Source: Pinus tabuliformis
Lineage: Eukaryota > Streptophyta > Pinopsida > Pinales > Pinaceae
Direction: 5' to 3'
NCBI GenBank assembly: GCA_031772625.1
Contig: CM062815.1
Location: 918,250,979 to 918,314,978, forward strand
DNA: 64,000 nucleotides
Positions 58,379 through 64,000 of the stretch are shown here, in pieces. The translations under genes and the position numbers were made by a program. The notes under the pieces were generated by a model. It saw only the letters and a list, made by a program, of their open reading frames with translations, ran no database searches and was not told where the DNA came from. Within the stretch, counting starts at the first letter, position 1, and the number at the start of each line of letters is the position of its first letter.

Positions 58379-60470
58379 TGAGGAGGTACATATGCCAATG
58401 AATATCACTCATGACAAGGAAAAATCAGTCTTGAAATAATCTATTATATCTTACCTTTCTCATGGAAAAAGAAACTTGTGATAGGCCCGTGGAAGGGTTG
58501 AGAAGGAAGGGATTAATGAGGATGGCATAGTTGAGCTCAAAAGTGGTTGAGGAGAGTAACACTTCTCAGTAGAAATGCACCATGCACGATGAGGAGGGGC
58601 CCTCCAAGGTCTAGTGTAGTGGGAAAGTGCAAGGAACATTGTGATGATCCTTGTTGACTGGTACTAAGCCATGAGCTAGGATCAAGGGATGAAGAGATAG
58701 TGAGAGAAAATTTTTACTTGAGAATGACTGAGAGGAGGCTTCATTGTGCTCTAGGACTATGCTATGTGTAGAAGAGGAAATATAAGACAAGCCTCAGTGC
58801 AAATGGGAAGTTTAGTGGATAAGAGTTGAAGGCTTGTTTACTAGAACTGTGCTATGCACTAGGAGGGAAGGGGAGGATTAAAGGATAGCGTATTTTGACT
58901 TGAAATAGGCTCAATGTCTTCTAAAAATACACCATGCACATGGAGGGAGAGGTCTGAGCTAGCCTTATGTGCACTGTGAAAGTTTAGTGGCTAAGGGATG
59001 AGTCATTGTTTATTAGAATTGTGTTATGTGCTGAGAAGGAATGGGAGGATTTAGGCTAGCATAATTTTCATCAAAAGTGGAACATTATTTACTAGAAATG
59101 CACTATGCACCCTATTCTAGCATAGTGTGCTTCAACAGGGTTTTTCTGTAGGAGGAGATTGCACAATTCACTGAGGTAGGGAGAAGAAGGTTAGGCCACT
59201 TATCCTAGGAAGTACTCATTGCATTGTGAAGGGAGTAGGGTCTTTGCATCACATAGTTTTATTTTGAAATGGTTTAGAAAATTTCCATGTTGTCATCTAG
59301 GGGTGCTCTATGTGTTATTCATGGCAGAGGTGATCAAAACATAGTAGAATGAGTTAGTGCATGCAACAAGGGTTAGGTGACCATGCTTGGAAGGTTCTCA
59401 ACTTGCAATTAGAGGAGTTGACCTTAACAGAGGATTAGTGCAGAAATATGGTAGGAACATATATCATCAATTGGGCTCATGAATATGCAATGTTCATCAC
59501 CTAGTGAAGGATTGATGCTTTCATATCTTGCACTAGGTAGGAGGACCAAGAAGGGATCCAAAATGGCTAAGTGTGGGACCAGTAGAGTAAGAGACAAAAA
59601 AGAATCCAAACAAGATTAAAACATGGATCACACACATGAATGCCATAAATACATGCCAACAGAATAAACATGACTTGTGAACAATAATCACACCTTGAAA
59701 CAATAGTGAAGCGAGAATTAATTCTAAGTGCGATAGTTGAAATTCCACAATGTGACACTCATAATACAAGTTGTGACAGAAGGGTCAAATATGACCAAAA
59801 AGTTCTCTAAGTTGTATGAATGTGTCTAGCACATATTTTAATGCTATATAGTATAATCTAATGTAGAAGAGTGCACTATATCTGACTCTAGTGATGTGCA
59901 TAGGTGTGAGAAATACAAGAGTGAAAATGGTTAGAAGCGACACTTGTGACAGTAAGAAAACGTAAAAACGACACTTGAAAAAGATAAATAAATTGAAAGC
60001 AACACATGTCAGAGTGAAGATAACATGAAAATGTCACTTGTTAAAGTGAAAGCAAGCAAAAATGACAGTGGAAAACGTGAAAGCGACACTCATGAAAGAA
60101 AAGGTGCGTAAAAATGATAGTTGGGAAAACTCATCGAAAGAGAAGTATAATTTCAACCAAAGTGAGGGAGACTGTCAATGGAAAGCTCCCACTGACTACG
60201 AACATAGTTTGAACATCATGAAGGCATTTTATTGATGGAATGTTCTATCCCTATTCAAACTTGCATAAAGGCAGTGCACTTATGAATTCATCAAGGACTG
60301 AGCATGTGTGAGCAAGTGATTGATAGTTAAAAATTGGTAAGAAGCATTAAATACTTAGCACCACATCAATTGATGATGAAGTGACCATGAGACAATAGAT
60401 CGTAAGATCATCACTAGGCTCCAAAATTCAAGTGTAAGAAAAAATTTGGAGGGTGTTGATTGTAGCATTA
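58379..60470 (-). repeat. Right terminal repeat (5' LTR) of K
   Basis: Counterpart of 50931-52896, with the same internal degenerate units at about 58560-59110 and TGACA-type words at about 59740-60180. The right terminus differs from the left copy by several transitions. Confidence 0.75.
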
Positions 60471-61174
60471 ACAAAACCATAACTTTATGTTGTGATGTGA
60501 TGAACAATATCTAATGCCATAATATGATGAACATAATTATACATTGTAATGTGCTAAAAAAAATCCAATGTGGAAAACATATCCTAACATCATAATCGAA
60601 ATAAACCCTTCACCAAGGTCACATTGTGAACCAATCTAACCATATTAAACTATAGTCAACAATGGGAAACTCTATTCAAACATAGCCAATCTTGGTCATC
60701 CATGGTTTACCATAGTCAAACATGGCCGCTTATGGTTAACCATAAATAACCACAATCCACCATGGGAAATTGTGGTCAACCTTGGTCTACCTTAGTTTAC
60801 CATGCCCAACATGGGATACATTATCAACCATTGTTAAACATTATTAAAAATCGGTAACCATAGTCAACTATAGCCTTTCATGAGAAACTAAAGGGAACTA
60901 TAGTTAACTATGGTTAAATAACGTCAAACATGCTCTTACATTATCGACATGGTCAAACATGATTATATGTGATTAAACATAACCAACCTGGTTAAACGTA
61001 GTCAAATATAAACAACCACGGTCAACCATATTTGACATGATCAACCATTGTCCATCATGGTCAAATCACAGTCAACATGGCGAATCATGGTTAACCATCT
61101 TCAAACATTATCAATGTTGGTCATCCATGGTTAAACATAGTCATATATGGACAACCATAATCAACCATAGTAAA
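60471..61174. repeat. Degenerate minisatellite with CATGGTCAAC-type units
   Basis: Variants of CATGGTCAAC, CCATAGTCAA and GGTTAACCAT recur every 10-14 bp from about 60600 to 61174 in both orientations. No coding frame. The array stops sharply at the H-family LTR (TGATGAGCC at 61175). Confidence 0.8.
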
Positions 61175-62810
61175 TGATGAGCCTCATAAATGGGTAATTA
61201 TATGGGCTCATTTTACCTCCTAACCTAGTAAAATCAATCATTCTCTTAGCTTATTGTATGATTTTTTTATTATATTTATGCTTATAGAGTGAGTTGAGTT
61301 AGTTATTGTGTCATGTGGTCTAACATGTATTTAATGTAGATTATTGATGGATTTCGAGGTCAAATTCAAGGATCCAGGGGACAAATGGCAGCAATAACTT
61401 GAAGTGGATAGAAGAGAGGACTTATAGGAGGGAAAATCCCTCATTTATTACTCCTCACTTCGAATTCCCCTTCATTCAGCTTGGAGTACAAGCTGCCGAA
61501 TCATGCACTAGAAGGCAACCGAGTAAGTGGAGGATGACTGATGATTATCTCGAGTTTTGGGAGCCAAGCCTCCCTGATTTTATGGAAGTTGTTGGTAGCT
61601 TCATTTTTATAAGTAGAGAGGCGTAGGGCCTCACTAGGGTTGGATTTTTTGCTTATGTAAACTCTGCTCAAATTTCGGGCTTATTATTTTGTGACAGTTT
61701 CATGTAACCTTGCTATTGTTTTGATAATAAGATGGAATCCTTTTTGAGCTAGCACTGAGTTTCCTCAGAGGGTTGAAGCGCTTGGGTTAGGGCCCAATCC
61801 AACCAGCCAAGATCCTCTTTACTTGTATTTGTATGCTTTGCTTCAGTTTGTAAATTATTTTGTTGTTAGATGTATTTCTCTTATGGTTAAGAATAGGTTT
61901 CTTTTGATGATTTAGTAGTTTGCTTCCATTTGTGCTTTCTGTAGCAGGTTAAGCAGTGATCAGAAAAGATTAAAAAGGCTAGCAATAGTGCCTTGGCCTC
62001 TCTTCCTCCCTCTGGGACCATGATTTGAGGCAAAGACTCTCTTGCTGCCCCAAAAACACAGATTTTCCTCATTCATAGGACTTCTAGTGTTTGCAACTCT
62101 TTAGTAAATTAACAGTCCAGTTTTTCTTTACTTTAGATCTTCTTCATCATGCTCACTTCCTGATTTTCAATAGTCTCCTTTCATGCTTTCCTTTCCTACA
62201 ACATTTCTTAGCATTTTCTTTCATATATCATAGTTTAGACCATTTCTATGCAAAACTCTGTCTTTCCCAAATGCACTCATTTCACTTGTTGCTTGATTTC
62301 CTTGGTTGACTCTCAGTTTCTATGCAGCAGATCTCTTCCAGTAGTAGGAAAGCATATCAGAAATCACAACCTCCATCTGATCCATGCCCTATAGGTCTCC
62401 CAAATCTCACCTCAATTCTACCCTAGTTTCCTTCATTTTTTCCATAGAACTTCTTCCTCTCTCCTTGAGAAAACCCAATCCTCTTTCTCTCTCCGATGAC
62501 TCATGGTAGACCTTAGGTGCCCTAAGACCTCATTCTAACCTTAATCCACATTTTCCACCCACTCTCACACCCTTTAAATAGTGGAAATTTCTCTCGGCCT
62601 CCTCCTGTAGGCCTCCTGTAGTTTCCTTGTTTTACTCCTGTAGATTTCCTGTGTCCTCCTGTAGTTTTTCTCGTAGGCTTTCTTTTGAAGGCCGAGTGTG
62701 GGAAAAGCCTCCAGAAGGCCACCTAAGACCTCCTAGGACCCATCCACACCATCCTACATCATCTCAAGCTCCAAAACCGCCCTTCAACGCCACCTATTCA
62801 CTGCCACACT
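61175..62810 (+). repeat. H-family LTR, 3' part cut off by a later insertion
   Basis: It starts TGATGAGCCTCATAAATGGG and follows the H LTRs to CACTGCCACACT, where they continue with CACACA. At 62811 it switches to a different LTR. It includes the TATA-like box near 61613 and the CTCCTGTAG words near 62601-62660. Whether it is a solo LTR or part of a full element lies outside the window. Confidence 0.88.
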
Positions 62811-63957
62811 TGTTGAGATTGCAACAAGATGATGGAGCTTAGTGAAAAGAGTTGCCTTCACTAAGTGGGCCCGCAGGCTATTTTTGGCGCAAGTCTATTT
62901 TTAGACTATGTCTATTTTTAGACATATGGATCATGTCTATGGATTGCAGGTTGCTGTTTATGGATGATTGATCAAGTTGGGAAAAAATAGATGGACTTCT
63001 ATTTTTGATGAAAGTGTGAGTGATCACAGTGTAAGGGATCAAAGTCTATTTTTAGACTGGCTGTCAAAAATAGAAAAGTCAAATATTATTATCTCACAAT
63101 AATATTTGGACTATAAACTTAATCTTATTCTCTTGGAGCACTTCAGTTTGAGCTACAGAGGTGGCACATGCAGCTGTCAGAAGGAAATACGCTTTTCTTA
63201 TGAGTCAGTTGAGTTTGGTGGAGTTGATTGTGGAGTTGATGGAGTTGTGTTCAGTTTAGCTTTGTTAAACTGGTTGTATTTAGTCTAACTGGAAAATAGA
63301 ATAGAGATGAGTTGGGTGAATTATTAATTCACAAGTTATTAAATCATAATACAACTAATGAATACATCAGTTAACTCAGTTGCATGTCAGTGCATGTTCA
63401 GTTCAACAGGGACAGGTGGTAGAGAATCAGATTGATATCAGTTGTGACTATAGTTGTGCACCAGATCTTGCAAAATCAAGGGATTGAGTATGCCAATGAG
63501 TTTGCTCACGTATTTTCCCACATTATAGCTTGTGCTCACGTCTAACAAAGTGTGAGTGACTATTTTGCAGGTGAAAAACGAGTTTGGTGAGCCATTCTCA
63601 TCAGTTCTTGAGCAGGTATTGAGCAGTGGAGGCAGGCAAGCAGTGGAAGAGATTTGGAGATCAGATCTGAGCTGTATTGTGTGTAACAGAGGTAGAGATA
63701 CTTGTGAGAAGTATTATGCTGTGTAATGTTACATGACTCAATCATTAATATACAGATAGTTGGGGTTTTTAGCGAGATGCTTTCGCCGGGATACATACTG
63801 TGTTAATGTGTGAATGCTCTTGATGTTTTATTGTTATTGATGCTGCTATATTGATGATCAACATAGAGGAGCTTATGTATTGTGTATGTTTTCCGCAATA
63901 GTACATGATCAGGATAATCTCCATTGAATACGTGTTAAATTATTCAAAATTTCTACA
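62811..63957 (+). repeat. 5' LTR of an element truncated by the window end (probably Ty1/copia)
   Basis: 1,147 bp from TGTTGAGATTGC to TTCTACA, defined by the primer site that follows and by the break in the H-family LTR on its left. A candidate TATA (TATAAAC, 63112-63118) is present. The superfamily is inferred from the primer site and LTR style; no coding sequence is in view. Confidence 0.8.
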
Positions 63958-63975
63958 TGGTATCAGAGCGAGCTA
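63958..63975 (+). promoter_or_regulatory. Primer-binding site, initiator Met tRNA type
   Basis: TGGTATCAGAGCGAGCTA immediately follows the LTR end. The first 12 bases are the standard plant initiator-Met tRNA complement, typical of Tnt1/copia elements and also used by chromoviruses. 63976-64000 is the start of the leader. Confidence 0.9.
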
Positions 63976-64000
63976 GATAATTGTAGAAAAAGTTTCTACA

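Larger units (their letters stand above)
50931..60470 (-). mobile_element. Element K: pol-less LTR element with gag and a long unknown ORF
   Basis: Direct repeats of about 2 kb (50931-52896 and 58379-60470) share many segments in the same order, from TGAGGAGGTACAT to AGGCTCCAAAATTCAAGTGTAAGAA. Between them the minus strand carries a Gag domain followed by a long unrecognised frame; RT and integrase are absent. Minus orientation is inferred from that frame. I could not find matching target duplications, a convincing primer site or a polypurine tract, so the exact ends are uncertain and the element is old. Confidence 0.7.

Noticed and set aside
50931..60470. Firm target-site duplication for K
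   Set aside because: Candidate flanks at 50926-50930 and 60471-60475 do not match, so the ends remain uncertain.
1..64000. CRISPR arrays, rRNA genes, bacterial operons
   Set aside because: No regularly spaced identical repeats, no rRNA-like sequence and no bacterial gene organisation were seen; the content is plant retrotransposon DNA.

Overview
The window is plant nuclear repetitive DNA. Essentially all of it is LTR retrotransposons inserted into one another. I found no convincing single-copy host gene, rRNA or intact tRNA gene. Plant origin follows from the families: Athila-like and Tat/Ogre-like Ty3/gypsy elements, a chromovirus-like element with an initiator-Met tRNA primer site, and the edge of an element with the same type of primer site. 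Very long LTRs, deep nesting and AT-rich decayed copies suggest a large genome, possibly a gymnosperm; that last step is inference.

Layout. 1-1168: non-coding host sequence. 1169-10967: element A (minus), a pol-less Tat/Ogre-like element flanked by GTCAT, which itself carries element D (5222-7938, minus), a small gag-protease-only element. A sits in element B (plus), whose 3' region and LTR follow (10973 to about 13532). Another LTR-like piece (C) follows to about 14404. From 14405 a chromovirus-like element J (minus) runs to 19380 and resumes at 50302-50912. Element H (plus, 19381-50296, flanked by ATACC), Athila-like, is inserted in J's primer-binding site. H's 5' LTR is in turn split just downstream of its TATA box by element G (minus, 19839-34316, flanked by GGCCT), a 14.5-kb Tat/Ogre-like element. 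50931-60470: element K (probably minus), with 2-kb terminal repeats and a gag-plus-unknown reading frame but no pol. 60471-61174: a degenerate CATGGTCAAC-type minisatellite. 61175-62810: another H-family LTR, interrupted at 62811 by a 5' LTR and primer site running off the window.

How parts relate. A, B and G are one family. A keeps G-like leader, primer site, polypurine tract and 3' untranslated sequence but lacks RT, RNase H and integrase, so it looks like a parasite of G-type helpers. G has a single 2,180-codon gag-pol frame, a degraded classical RNase H, an intact archaeal-type RNase H placed after integrase, and a convergent antisense gene with a TATA box and two recognisable introns, possibly encoding a plant-mobile-domain-like protein. 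H has gag, pol and a third Athila-type ORF with its own candidate promoter.

Main observations worth checking: repeated stem-loops with compensatory arm changes in the untranslated regions of A, B and G; the antisense spliced gene in G; premature stops in G gag-pol and H gag-pol that are only TAG or TAA, many at Gln positions; the LTR-internal-LTR-LTR structure of H; and the long unknown polyprotein of K.
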